64,000 bases of DNA, taken from the NCBI RefSeq assembly GCF_017874545.1, contig NZ_JAGGLT010000008.1, positions 30,173 to 94,172 on the forward strand, read 5' to 3'. The notes below the pieces were generated by a model. The model had not been told where the DNA came from. It saw only the letters and a list, made by a program, of their open reading frames with translations, and did no database searches. Shown here piece after piece: positions 44,227 to 52,470 of the stretch. This DNA is from Thermoanaerobacterium butyriciformans. GTDB lineage: Bacteria > Bacillota > Thermoanaerobacteria > Thermoanaerobacterales > Thermoanaerobacteraceae. Each line of letters starts with the position of its first letter. Positions within the stretch are counted from its first letter, which is position 1. A program made the translations under genes and the position numbers.

Positions 44227-44298
44227 TTTTTATTCTCCTTCCCTTGCCCTCAGTAAATCCCTTGGGCTTAGTATTTATAATAAAATTATATACCTAAG

Positions 44299-44316
44299 TT
44301 GTTAAATATTCAACAA
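44299..44316. promoter_or_regulatory. Rex-type redox operator candidate upstream of hydG
   Basis: TTGTTAAATATTCAACAA: arms TTGTTAA and TcAACAA around 4 bp. It matches the clostridial Rex pattern TTGTTAA-N4-TTAACAA with one mismatch. Rex responds to NADH/NAD+ and commonly controls hydrogen and fermentation genes. Confidence 0.6.
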
Positions 44317-44326
44317 TTAATTTTTA

Positions 44327-45199
44327 TTAAAATAAGTCATCTATAAATCCTTTCCCTCTAACTTCTGAAACATCTAAAATTGATATAAATGCATTGCTGT
44401 CAATGCTGTAGACTAAATGTTTGAGGTATGGAATTTGCGAAAGTGATACAACACAATAAAGTATTCTGCGATTAGTCTTTGTATATGCGCCTTCAGCTTG
44501 AATAAACGTAACACCTCTTTTTAAATCATTCATAATTGCATTGCTTATTTTTTCCTCTTCATTTGTAATTATAAAAAGCATCTTTCGTCTGTTAAAACCA
44601 TTTATCGTCTTGTCTAACACAAACGAATTTATCGACATTGAAACAAGTGTGTATAAAGCACTTTTAAGTCCTATAAATATGGCTCCAGCTAAGACTATAA
44701 AAAAATTAATATAAAGATTCGTCTTGCCGATCTCAAAATTGTCATGATTTTTCTTTACTAATACAGATATGATATCAAGTCCACCAGTAGAACCATGATT
44801 GGCAAAGACTATTCCCATACCTGCACCTGTAAGTACACCGCCATAAAGGCACAGTAAAATCGGGTCATCAAAATTGATTATTTTATCCAAAAACTGAGTT
44901 AAAATTAGAAATAGAGATAATGACAATGTCCCCATTACTGTATACATAGTAAATCTTAAGCCAATTTTCTTATAGCTTAATATTAACAATGGGATGTTTA
45001 ATATAAAAATCGTATAACCTGCTGGTAAACCAGTTAGATACTGTACAATCAATGATATACCTGAAACACCGCCACTTAACAATCTGGCATGTACAATAAA
45101 AGTATTAATCCCTATAGAATAGATAAAAGTACCAAAGAGAATTTCAACGATATTCTTTATGCTTAGACTGCTTCTCAATTTATTATTGCCAACAAACAT
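44327..45199 (-). CDS. YitT-family (DUF161/DUF2179) membrane protein
   Basis: 290 residues: five to six membrane segments (VEILFGTFIYSIGINTFIVH at the start) and a soluble C-terminal DUF2179 domain (NEEEKISNAIMNDLKRGVTF onward). Family widespread in Firmicutes, no settled function. ATG after AGGAGG. It follows the Rex-like site, reading toward hydG, but the gap of about 100 bp with that site suggests a separate hydG promoter. Confidence 0.88.
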   Translation of the reverse strand: MFVGNNKLRSSLSIKNIVEILFGTFIYSIGINTFIVHARLLSGGVSGISLIVQYLTGLPAGYTIFILNIPLLILSYKKIGLRFTMYTVMGTLSLSLFLILTQFLDKIINFDDPILLCLYGGVLTGAGMGIVFANHGSTGGLDIISVLVKKNHDNFEIGKTNLYINFFIVLAGAIFIGLKSALYTLVSMSINSFVLDKTINGFNRRKMLFIITNEEEKISNAIMNDLKRGVTFIQAEGAYTKTNRRILYCVVSLSQIPYLKHLVYSIDSNAFISILDVSEVRGKGFIDDLF

Positions 45200-45471
45200 T
45201 ATTATAATTGCCTCCTAGTACAAGCACAAATCATTTAAAAATACAGTCCTTAGTTAAAATAAATTACTACAATCCATCAACAAAGAAAGCCCCTCCACGT
45301 CTAGTTTAATCTATATACATTTATAATGCAATAAAAAATGCAAAATAAATTTTTAATGAATTAATAATTCATTTGTTTTTTTAAGCTGATATATATTCTC
45401 TAAAAATAACATCGTTATATTATATGTTAAAAATGATTATGAATAAACTTTTTCATCTTCCTTCAAAAAAA

Positions 45472-45507
45472 TTAAGGCTGTAGCAAATTGATTGCTAACA
45501 GCCTTAA
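45472..45507 (-). terminator. Terminator of DUF5320 gene
   Basis: AAGGCTGT...ACAGCCTT with an inner TAGCA/TTGCTA-like pairing, followed on the minus strand by a T-run. In the remaining 45200-45471 only an AT-rich inverted repeat (AATGAATT / AATTCATT, 45355-45373) was seen. Confidence 0.8.
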
Positions 45508-45518
45508 AGTTAAAAAAT

Positions 45519-45821
45519 TTATTCCTTCTTTTTGTCATCATCATTGGTGTCTTCTAAATCGTTAAGCCGATCTTTTATATACTTTAGTTGATCCTCAAGG
45601 TATTGAGCTTGTGCCTTTAAATATGACTTTTCATCTTTTGCATTGCCAAATCTAGCATATCCTGGCACTCCTGTTGCATAAAACATATGTCTATATCCTC
45701 TGTGCATGCCAAAACCATGCCCATTCATACATCCAGGAACATTGTAACCTGCACAAAATCCCATACCTCTTCCAGACATTGGACCATAACCCATTGGACC
45801 TGTTCCGTCTCCTCTTGGCAT
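45519..45821 (-). CDS. DUF5320 glycine-rich small protein
   Basis: 100 residues from the ATG at 45821 after GGAGTGG. The typical start is MPRGDGTGPMGYGPMSGRGM, followed by a Cys/Met/His-rich stretch (FCAGYNVPGCMNGHGFGMH) and a C-terminal coiled coil (YLKAQAQYLEDQLKYIKDRL). The family accompanies DNmFeMo-Co proteins and MinD/Mrp ATPases in anaerobes, which suggests metal or Fe-S handling; the function is unproven. It has one of the shared-operator promoters. Confidence 0.88.
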   Translation of the reverse strand: MPRGDGTGPMGYGPMSGRGMGFCAGYNVPGCMNGHGFGMHRGYRHMFYATGVPGYARFGNAKDEKSYLKAQAQYLEDQLKYIKDRLNDLEDTNDDDKKKE

Positions 45822-45848
45822 ATTTACCACTCCTTTTAATTTATTTTA

Positions 45849-45901
45849 GTCTTATGACCATTTCGCAATTATATAGTATCACTATTATTGACATATGTCA
45901 A
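45849..45901 (-). promoter_or_regulatory. Shared-operator promoter (b): DUF5320 gene
   Basis: Minus strand: -35 TTGACA (45901-45896) in the perfect palindrome TTGACATATGTCAA, 17-bp spacer, -10 TACTAT (45878-45873). A weaker second site GTCTTATGAC (45849-45858) lies about 41 bp further on. Confidence 0.78.
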
Positions 45902-46090
45902 TATTATTTTAAAAAATTTCTTCTATCCAAATCTTTGTATGACATAAATATCTATAAAGACTCTAGCTTGACATTCTACGTAAATAGCTTTCAGCATCAT
46001 TCTCAATTACTACTGTGCTTGCTCAAAGTTTGCTGAGCAAAAACGCTGCAATGGCTTCTGGCTTAGCACTTGGATTTGGAATTAGAATTT

Positions 46091-46549
46091 TTATTCTTTT
46101 GCTTTTTCTCTACATTTTTTACATATACCATAAACATTAATGCTGCCATAATTTATATCAAATCCATATTTATCTTTAATTAAATTTAGAAATTGTATTA
46201 TTTCATAACCTGAATACTCTTCTACATTTTTACAATGCTTACATATCAAATGTATATGAATACTGCCCTTTTGAGGTGTAATAAGCTCATAATATTTTAC
46301 ATTATCAATTGTGTTAACAGATATGATGTTTTTTTCAATCAACATATCCAAATTTCTATAAAGAGTCGCTATTCCATAATTAGAATCTTCTTTTCTAACA
46401 ATACTCAGCAGACTATTGAAATCAAAATGAACATCAGGATTGTTTGTAAATGTCTTTAAAAGTATTAATCTAGTTAATGTGATTTTTACACCAGTCTTTT
46501 TTAAAAAATCTACTAAATTTTGTAAAGATGCATTTTCCAATTCTATCAC
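46091..46549 (-). CDS. Fur-family metalloregulator
   Basis: 152 residues from the GTG at 46549; a TTG nine bases later is also possible. Winged-helix domain: TRLILLKTFTNNPDVHFDFN and YGIATLYRNLDMLIEKNIIS. The C-terminal dimerisation domain has the Fur metal pattern SIHIHLICKHCKNVEEYSGY and a second CX2C near the end (GICKKCREK), so the structural zinc site is complete. It has the paired ACATATGT sites in its own promoter, so it is the natural candidate for the regulator of the shared-operator genes. Whether it senses iron, zinc, peroxide or something else is unknown. Confidence 0.9.
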   Translation of the reverse strand: MIELENASLQNLVDFLKKTGVKITLTRLILLKTFTNNPDVHFDFNSLLSIVRKEDSNYGIATLYRNLDMLIEKNIISVNTIDNVKYYELITPQKGSIHIHLICKHCKNVEEYSGYEIIQFLNLIKDKYGFDINYGSINVYGICKKCREKAKE

Positions 46550-46566
46550 CGCTTAAATTATAATTA

Positions 46567-46612
46567 ACATATGTTCATTATATATAATATAATTAATTTC
46601 GTCATATGTCAA
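46567..46612 (-). promoter_or_regulatory. Shared-operator promoter (c): Fur-family gene
   Basis: Minus strand: -35 TTGACA (46612-46607) in TTGACATATGAC, 17-bp spacer, -10 TATTAT (46589-46584). The second site ACATATGT (46567-46574) is near +1; centres are 35 bp apart. Confidence 0.78.
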
Positions 46613-46622
46613 TAATCATAAA

Positions 46623-46658
46623 AAAATTACCTCTACTTACTTAAACAGAGGTAATTTT
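46623..46658 (-). terminator. Terminator of metal ABC transporter-trmO operon
   Basis: AAAATTACCTCT / AGAGGTAATTTT, perfect 12-bp stem with T-run on the minus strand. It lies about 160 bp beyond trmO; nothing else is seen in that gap. Confidence 0.8.
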
Positions 46659-46820
46659 TATGATTAATTTTACTTTGTAATCATCTGAACAAATTTTATA
46701 ATGTCAATGTTTTTTCATAAAATCCACATCAAAATTTGTGAATACCAATAAAAATCTTATATTAGCATATATAGCATCAAAAGCTGCTGATTTACTTAAT
46801 GAATTTTTAAAAACTTACTA

Positions 46821-47240
46821 CTACAATAAAATATCATCTGGTCCTTTTATGCTATCAAGTTCATAAACGTATGGTTTTACATCAATCAGATAGCTGCCAT
46901 CTAAAGCATCTACACCTTTTACATAAAGTTTATTGCCATCTACTTTCATAAGATCTGCAACACAAAAAGCAATAGGATTAGGTCTATTAGGCGTACGAGT
47001 AGAAAATACGCCCCTTAACTCAGGCCCCCATGGTGTCACATGTCTTAATATATCCCTTTTGCTTAAATGTTGCCAATAAAGTACAATTATATGTTTTCTT
47101 TCTTCAATACTTAAAAGTCCGTCTACATATTCAGGATATATCTCTAATACAGTTTCTACATTGTTCATTCTACCCTGAAACGGTGCATCACTTTTATTTT
47201 TATAAGGACTGTGTATTATCCCAATTGGATTAATTTCCAT
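46821..47240 (-). CDS. TrmO/TsaA-like SAM-dependent methyltransferase
   Basis: 139 residues from the ATG at 47240 (MEINPIGIIHSPYKNKSDAP) after AAGGGG. The UPF0066/TrmO beta-barrel motif TRTPNRPNPIAFCVADLMKV is complete. E. coli TrmO methylates t6A37 in threonine tRNA, but short TrmO-like proteins often sit in metal-transport operons with unknown role. Here it is the last gene, 24 bp after the ABC ATPase. Confidence 0.85.
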   Translation of the reverse strand: MEINPIGIIHSPYKNKSDAPFQGRMNNVETVLEIYPEYVDGLLSIEERKHIIVLYWQHLSKRDILRHVTPWGPELRGVFSTRTPNRPNPIAFCVADLMKVDGNKLYVKGVDALDGSYLIDVKPYVYELDSIKGPDDILL

Positions 47241-47263
47241 TAAAATTACCCCTTCCAATATTT

Positions 47264-48016
47264 TTATAGTGGTATAACTACTTTAATATCATGAACTCTT
47301 TCAACAGCAACAGGAATATCATAAACTGCTTCTATATTTTCTTCTGTCATTATTTCTTCTCCACCATATGCATATATCGAATTATCTTTTAAAAGTAAAA
47401 ACTTGTCAGAAAATCTAAGTGCTAAATTTAAATCATGAATAATAACAATCGCTGCTATATTTTGTTCTTTAACAGTTTGTTTGATAATTCTAAGTACTTC
47501 AATCTGATTTTTTAAGTCTAAGTTATTCGTTGGTTCGTCTAAGAGTATCACAAGAGGCTGTTGTGCCAAAGCCCGTGCTATCACTACCTTTTGTAGTTCA
47601 CCACCACTTAATTCACTTAAATATCTTAAAGACAATTTATCTAAATTAAATTTGTTAATAACATCATTTACTATTTTTAAATCTTTTTTTGTAACATCCC
47701 ATTTAATATGCGGCTTTCTGCCTAAAAGCACTGCATCAAAAACAGTAAAACGTCCATTTTCATTTCTTTGTGCAACATATCCAATTTTCTTTGCTATTTC
47801 TACCCGATCTAGTTTTAGGATATCTTCTTCTTCTATATAAATTGTACCCTTATGGGGTTTCAAAATCTTATTTATGCATTTTAATAAAGTTGACTTTCCT
47901 GCTCCATTATTTCCTAGTATAGACAAAAGCTCCCCTCTTTTAATGTCAAATCTAATATTTTTTAATACTGGTACACTGCTATAACTAAATTCAATACCAT
48001 CAATATTTAAAATCAT
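47264..48016 (-). CDS. FecE/BtuD-type metal ABC transporter ATPase
   Basis: 250 residues: Walker A GNNGAGKSTLLK, signature LSGGELQKVVIARAL, Walker B PLVILLDEPTNNLD. It powers the FecCD-type permease encoded upstream, whose gene it overlaps by 4 bp. Substrate inferred as a metal or metal chelate. Confidence 0.94.
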   Translation of the reverse strand: MILNIDGIEFSYSSVPVLKNIRFDIKRGELLSILGNNGAGKSTLLKCINKILKPHKGTIYIEEEDILKLDRVEIAKKIGYVAQRNENGRFTVFDAVLLGRKPHIKWDVTKKDLKIVNDVINKFNLDKLSLRYLSELSGGELQKVVIARALAQQPLVILLDEPTNNLDLKNQIEVLRIIKQTVKEQNIAAIVIIHDLNLALRFSDKFLLLKDNSIYAYGGEEIMTEENIEAVYDIPVAVERVHDIKVVIPL

Positions 48017-49077
48017 TTTTTGTACCCCCTTGAGAGCACGTATAAGAAAACCGGAGCGCCTAAAAATGAAGTTATTGCACCAACGGGTAGTACTATAGGT
48101 GAAATTATAGTTCTACCTAAAGTATCTGATGCCAAAAGTATTAAACTTCCTATTGCAGAAGATGCTGGAATTAAAAATCTATGATCGCTACCAATCAATC
48201 TTCTCATTATGTGAGGACCAACAAGTCCAATAAAGCCAATAATACCAACAAAAGAAGTTATTGTTGCAGCGATTAAAGATGCAATAAACATTCCAATCAA
48301 TCTTATCCTTTCAGCATCAACTCCTAAACCTTTTGCTGTTTCTTCTCCACTGTCTAAAGCATTATAATTCCAGCGATTTAACATAAAGTATATTAAAGAA
48401 AGACCCACAACTGTTGACATTATAGCTAAATCACTCCATGAGGTCCTTCCTATATCCCCAAAAGTCCAGAATACAACTGAAGCTACCTGCACATCATCGC
48501 TGAAATACTGTAAAATCATAGTAATAGCAGAAAACAAAGAACCCAATGCTACCCCTGCTAAAACCATAGCCTCAGGAGTTACTTTAAAATTCTTTGCAAG
48601 CATCAAAATAATCAATGTAGCACCCATTGAACCCAAGAAGGCAAATATTACCACTAAATATGAATTATTTATAATCACAGAATCAGGATTTGAAGTAGTT
48701 CCAGCTCCAAATACTATAATAGCCAATGCAGCTCCAAAAGAAGCACCTTGAGAAATTCCTAAAGTAAATGGTGATGCTAAAGGGTTTCTTAAAATACTCT
48801 GTGTCACGCAACCAGCTACTGAAAGTCCAGTGCCCGCTACAATAGCCGATAAAACTCTCGGCATTCTAATATTCCAGACAATAATTTTGAATCTTTCACT
48901 GCCCTTACCAATCAATGTTTTAATTACATCGTATGTACTAATACCAGCAGAACCAGCATTTATGGCATACATTGCAAGTAAAATAGTTACCAATATTACA
49001 AGAAATATTATTAAAATTTTTCTTTTTATGTATTTGTTATAACTTGCAGGTATACTATTTGTAAAAGTCTCCTTCAA
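48013..49077 (-). CDS. FecCD-family ABC transporter permease
   Basis: 354 residues from the TTG at 49077, eight bases after GGGAG; longer readings start inside the preceding gene. About ten membrane helices. Family signatures: RMPRVLSAIVAGTGLSVAGC and FVGIIGFIGLVGPHIMRRLI. It imports an iron, nickel/cobalt or corrinoid compound together with the binding lipoprotein. Confidence 0.92.
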   Translation of the reverse strand: MKETFTNSIPASYNKYIKRKILIIFLVILVTILLAMYAINAGSAGISTYDVIKTLIGKGSERFKIIVWNIRMPRVLSAIVAGTGLSVAGCVTQSILRNPLASPFTLGISQGASFGAALAIIVFGAGTTSNPDSVIINNSYLVVIFAFLGSMGATLIILMLAKNFKVTPEAMVLAGVALGSLFSAITMILQYFSDDVQVASVVFWTFGDIGRTSWSDLAIMSTVVGLSLIYFMLNRWNYNALDSGEETAKGLGVDAERIRLIGMFIASLIAATITSFVGIIGFIGLVGPHIMRRLIGSDHRFLIPASSAIGSLILLASDTLGRTIISPIVLPVGAITSFLGAPVFLYVLSRGYKK

Positions 49078-49135
49078 AACTACATCTCCCTTAATTTTAA
49101 TTTTTTCACAGTTTAAAATAAAAATGCTATTATGA

Positions 49136-50275
49136 TTAAAATTTAATTTTTTCAAACCCACCAAAAAACTTTTTCATTTCATTATATACGTTTTTACCCT
49201 TATCTCCAAAAAATAAAGTATATATTTCATTTGCCTTTACTTCTGGGTCAACATCTTTAAATTGTTCAGGATAAAGTACTTTTCCTGCCCAGTAAGAATC
49301 TACTAAAGCCGTTTCAATATTTGTTGTATATTGATTGTATGGAAGCATGCCATATACATTATTATTTTTTACAGCCTTCAAGCTTTTGTAAAAATTAGGA
49401 TTCTTCTGATAATCTTGCTTTACTAAATCAAAATTTCCTTCATCAACAAATAATATATCAGGGTTCCATGATAATAGTTTCTCTCTTTCTATAACTATGC
49501 TTCCATTTTGTTTTAATGTATCAGCCACATTTTTTGCATGAATTGCTGCAAATGGCGGATAATTGCATTGTGTACTTTCTATTCCATGTCCGCCTTTAAA
49601 ACCTAATGCTCCAATATAAACCGTTGGTTTTTTATAATCTGGTATTTCTTTTGTTCTATAATTTAAATCTTCTTGTATCTTTTTTATTTGGCTCACTAAT
49701 TTTTCCGCTCTATCCTCTTTGCCCATAATTTTGCCTACAACATTTAGAGAAGTATATACGTCTTCATCAAATGTACCCAACTTTCCATAGCTTAAAACAA
49801 CTACAGGTATACCCGTTTTTGCTTGAAGCTCATCAGCTTTTGACTTGTCTAGAAGAGAGGCAACAAATATTACATCTGGATTTGCTTGAACTAAATTTTC
49901 TGCATCAGGAACAGAATCTGGTCCACCCTGACCTATAACAGGAAGTTTATTAAGTTCATTATAAAAAACCATGTTATAAGTTCTTCCATCAGTAAGCTTT
50001 TTATCTATATTTTCAACTCCAGATACTCTATTTACTCCATCGATATATGTAATAAGCCTTAATGCACCAGGTCCAATGGCAACAACTTTTTTAACAGGAA
50101 GTTTTATTCTAATTTGGCGTCCCACCAAATCTGTAACAGTAACTGTTTGACCATTTTGCTTAGAAATATTAGAAGTTCTCTGTTGGTTCTGAGATCTGCT
50201 ACAACCTGACAGAGAAATAGAAAAAATAAGCAAAACAACCAAAAACACATTGAATTTTTTAAGCTTATTTAACAT
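49136..50275 (-). CDS. FepB/BtuF-type metal-binding lipoprotein
   Basis: 379 residues from the ATG at 50275 after GGAGG. Lipoprotein signal LVVLLIFSISLSGCSRS, then a class III (helical-backbone) binding protein with VTDLVGRQIRIKLPVKKVVA and a GFKGGHGIEST loop. First gene of binding protein-permease-ATPase-trmO. A NikR-type inverted repeat upstream hints at nickel or cobalt as the cargo. Confidence 0.92.
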   Translation of the reverse strand: MLNKLKKFNVFLVVLLIFSISLSGCSRSQNQQRTSNISKQNGQTVTVTDLVGRQIRIKLPVKKVVAIGPGALRLITYIDGVNRVSGVENIDKKLTDGRTYNMVFYNELNKLPVIGQGGPDSVPDAENLVQANPDVIFVASLLDKSKADELQAKTGIPVVVLSYGKLGTFDEDVYTSLNVVGKIMGKEDRAEKLVSQIKKIQEDLNYRTKEIPDYKKPTVYIGALGFKGGHGIESTQCNYPPFAAIHAKNVADTLKQNGSIVIEREKLLSWNPDILFVDEGNFDLVKQDYQKNPNFYKSLKAVKNNNVYGMLPYNQYTTNIETALVDSYWAGKVLYPEQFKDVDPEVKANEIYTLFFGDKGKNVYNEMKKFFGGFEKIKF

Positions 50276-50325
50276 TCGATTATACCTCCGCATAAATTTT
50301 GTATAATGTATACGTATATATATTA

Positions 50326-50356
50326 TCGTGTTACTTTTTTAAAAATTATAACACGA
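50326..50356. promoter_or_regulatory. NikR-like inverted repeat upstream of metal transporter
   Basis: TCGTGTTA (50326-50333) and TAACACGA (50349-50356) are perfect 8-bp arms. Read as GTGTTAC-N13-ATAACAC they differ by one base from the GTGTTAC-N13/14-GTAACAC NikR consensus reported for some anaerobes. Confidence 0.55.
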
Positions 50357-50447
50357 AAAAGAAAACAAAACAAGTTTTGATAATTTAAGCAAAATAACTA
50401 TAAAATTTTCCAAAACTTTATTGCTTTGGTTTTATAATAAAGGAAAA

Positions 50448-50471
50448 AGCTAGTACACTCCAGTACTAGCT
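50448..50471 (-). terminator. Terminator downstream of decayed ferredoxin/flavoprotein genes
   Basis: AGCTAGTAC / GTACTAGCT perfect 9-bp stem, 6-nt loop, T-run on the minus strand. Confidence 0.85.
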
Positions 50472-50539
50472 GATAAACATAACTTATACCTTCAAAACCA
50501 TCAAAATTTAAAATAGATACTTTTTTCTTTAATATAGCC

Positions 50540-50634
50540 TTAAGAAATTGCTCCAGCAGGACATATAGTAACGCACCTTCTACAATTTTTGCATTTATCA
50601 GAATTTATATATGCAATACCACCTTCTTTCTTTT
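50540..50634 (-). pseudogene. C-terminal fragment of a 4Fe-4S ferredoxin-type protein
   Basis: About 31 codons end in SDKCKNCRRCVTICPAGAIS, a complete CX2CX2CX3CP cluster motif, then TAA. The frame is closed by stop codons upstream, and there is no start or ribosome site. The preceding stretch (50635-50745, another frame) reads as a protein end, ITAKNLDTVEEAVEQYAKNE, of unrecognised origin. The whole is debris between the terminator and the decayed flavoprotein. Confidence 0.6.
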
Positions 50635-50689
50635 TTATAATTCATTTTTAGCATATTGTTCAACTGCTTCTTCAACAGTATCCAAATTT

Positions 50690-51396
50690 TTAGCAGTTAT
50701 CGGAATTTTCCCCCATTCTTCTTTTATTTTTTTGGCTCTCTTTACCCATAGCTTTTCCTATAAATAAACCCTGTCCCACCAATTCGCAAATCGTAAATCT
50801 TTCATTCTCAATTATTAGTCTTTGTCCTTCTTCAATCATATCATTATCAACAAGTTGTGGTAATATATGATCCATCATATCTATAAGATATGTTTTTATG
50901 CCAACCGCATTTAATGCTTGTGCAAGTTCTATTCCTATAGCTCCAGCACCTATCACAACAGCTTTTTGTAGATTTTTAGTAGCATCTTTTATTCTTAAAA
51001 GTTCATCCTCTGTCTTAAAAGTTGTTACATTTTTAAGATTAATACCTGGTATATTTGGAATAAAAGGTATTACACCGATTGCAATTATAAGTTTATCGTA
51101 TTTAATTACATTGCCATCTTTTAGAGTTACTTCTTTAGATTTTAAATTGACATTTTCAGCAACGCCCCTAATTAATTCAACACCATTATCTTATCTGTAA
51201 CCATCTTGTCGCTTTTAAATGTTTTTTCTGGCTCTATTATACCCTCAACTGCATATGGCATAGCACAATATATAAGACTGTGGTCTTCCTGTCTGACAAG
51301 TCCTATTGATAGATCATGGTTATTATTACCAAAAACTCGGCATGCACTCAGCGTAGCAGGACCACCTCCAATAATAAGTACGTCATACTTTTTCAT
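50690..51396 (-). pseudogene. NAD(P)/FAD-dependent oxidoreductase, frameshifted and truncated
   Basis: ATG at 51396 after AGGAG begins a pyridine-nucleotide disulfide oxidoreductase-like flavoprotein: MKKYDVLIIGGGPATLSACR. The frame breaks near 51185, after MVTDK; the next frame continues GVELIRGVAENVNLKSKEVT and the NAD site KAVVIGAGAIGIELAQALNA. After EEGQRLIIEN the sequence no longer matches and stops at 50690, with roughly half of a normal protein (about 450 residues) missing. The intact shared-operator promoter is still present upstream. Confidence 0.8.
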
Positions 51397-51418
51397 ATCT
51401 AATCTCCTTTCATAAATA

Positions 51419-51474
51419 ACATATGTTAATATCACTATATATATTAACATATAACTATTTTTGTCATATGTCAA
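51419..51474 (-). promoter_or_regulatory. Shared-operator promoter (d): flavoprotein gene
   Basis: Minus strand: -35 TTGACA (51474-51469) in TTGACATATGAC, 17-bp spacer, -10 TATGTT (51451-51446). The second site ACATATGT (51419-51426) is 45 bp away centre to centre; a partial site ACATATAA (51447-51454) overlaps the -10. Confidence 0.75.
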
Positions 51475-51510
51475 TAATTCCGTTACATTATCTTTATTTT
51501 TATTCAAAAA

Positions 51511-51541
51511 TAGCTGTTAGCAGGCTAATTGCTAACAGCTA
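51511..51541 (-). terminator. Terminator left behind a deleted gene
   Basis: TAGCTGTTAGCA / TGCTAACAGCTA perfect 12-bp stem, 7-nt loop, TTTTT on the minus strand. Its sequence resembles the DUF5320 terminator. No coding sequence lies between it and the promoter at 51582-51635. Confidence 0.8.
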
Positions 51542-51581
51542 GGGAGTGAAATATGGCTTTAAAAATTATTTACTTTATTAT

Positions 51582-51635
51582 GGCCTTATGACCATTTCCT
51601 AATTATAGGATGTCACTATTATTAACTTATGTCAA
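51582..51635 (-). promoter_or_regulatory. Ghost shared-operator promoter (e), DUF5320-type
   Basis: About 70 bp align closely with the DUF5320 promoter (b), including CTTATGACCATTTC and TCACTATTATT, but the palindrome is worn (TTGACATAAGTTAA) and the -10 is changed. The gene that should follow is missing. Confidence 0.65.
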
Positions 51636-51819
51636 TAACAACAACCAGCCTTCTTAAAATCCCAATCTGATTTGCAGCTAATCCAACCCCATCAGCATTG
51701 TACATAGTTTCTGACATATCATCTAAATTCATTAATACATGATCATCTATTTTTTCGACTTGTTTTGCTTTTTTATATAATATAGGATCTCCAATTTTCC
51801 TAATATACCTTAACGCCAT
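51622..51819 (-). pseudogene. Peptide deformylase, 5' third only
   Basis: ATG at 51819 after GGGAGG. The protein reads [20 protein letters not shown] and keeps motif 1 ([10 protein letters not shown]) but ends after RRLVVVID, fused to the ghost promoter. Motifs 2 (EGCLS) and 3 (HExDH), which bind the metal, are missing, so it cannot be active. Deformylase is essential, so a full copy must exist elsewhere. Confidence 0.85.
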
Positions 51820-51832
51820 AAAAATCCTCCCT

Positions 51833-52470
51833 CTATAATTGTACATTATTAAGAGCAGCTTGTACCATTATAGCACACTCTATTCTTTTCTTTTGCAGTA
51901 TGCAAGCAATCTCATTTGGTTTTGAAATATCTTTATTTGTAAAGTATGCATTAGCGTGACACCCACCTGAGCAAAACAGCTTTGCCCAACAATTTTTGCA
52001 CTCTTCTTTAGCAAAAATATTGTTGTTTTTAAATTTATCTTTTAATTCTACGTTCGTTATGCCATCATTTATATTACCAATGATAAATTCTTCTTGCCCT
52101 ACAAATTGGTGACACGGATAAATATCTCCTTCTGGTGATACAGCTAAACATTCATATCCAGCTCCACATGCAGTAATTTTCTTTAGCAGACACGGTCCAT
52201 TGTATAAATTTAGATTGAAATGATAAAAACGAAATGGTTTGCCACTTTTTAATCTTTCAACATATAATTTTGCAAGATTTTCATATTCATCTAATATTTC
52301 TGGTAAATCAGTTTCATCAAAATAAATTTCATCTCCTGTTCCAACAACAGGTTCAACAGATATATCTTTAAATCCTAAATCTGCTAAATGAAATACATCC
52401 TTTTTGACTATAAGAGAAACTAAATCTTGTGGAGATGTAACTATTACAATGCCATCTAATGGTATTGATT
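51833..52470 (-). pseudogene. 3' part of a SCIFF-peptide radical SAM maturase (SPASM domain)
   Basis: The frame continues from the Mrp fragment without a start codon. After SPQDLVSLIVKK (Mrp) it becomes a SPASM radical-SAM C-terminus: LGFKDISVEPVVGTGDEIYF, CGAGYECLAVSPEGDIYPCH, CKNCWAKLFCSGGCHANAY and [17 protein letters not shown]. This matches the thioether-forming SCIFF maturase (CteB type) of Clostridia. The radical-SAM CX3CX2C half is gone, so the fragment is not functional. Confidence 0.78.

Noticed and set aside
45684..45691. ACATATGT inside the DUF5320 coding sequence
   Set aside because: It lies within codons for conserved-looking residues and has no TTGACA/-10 context; taken as chance.
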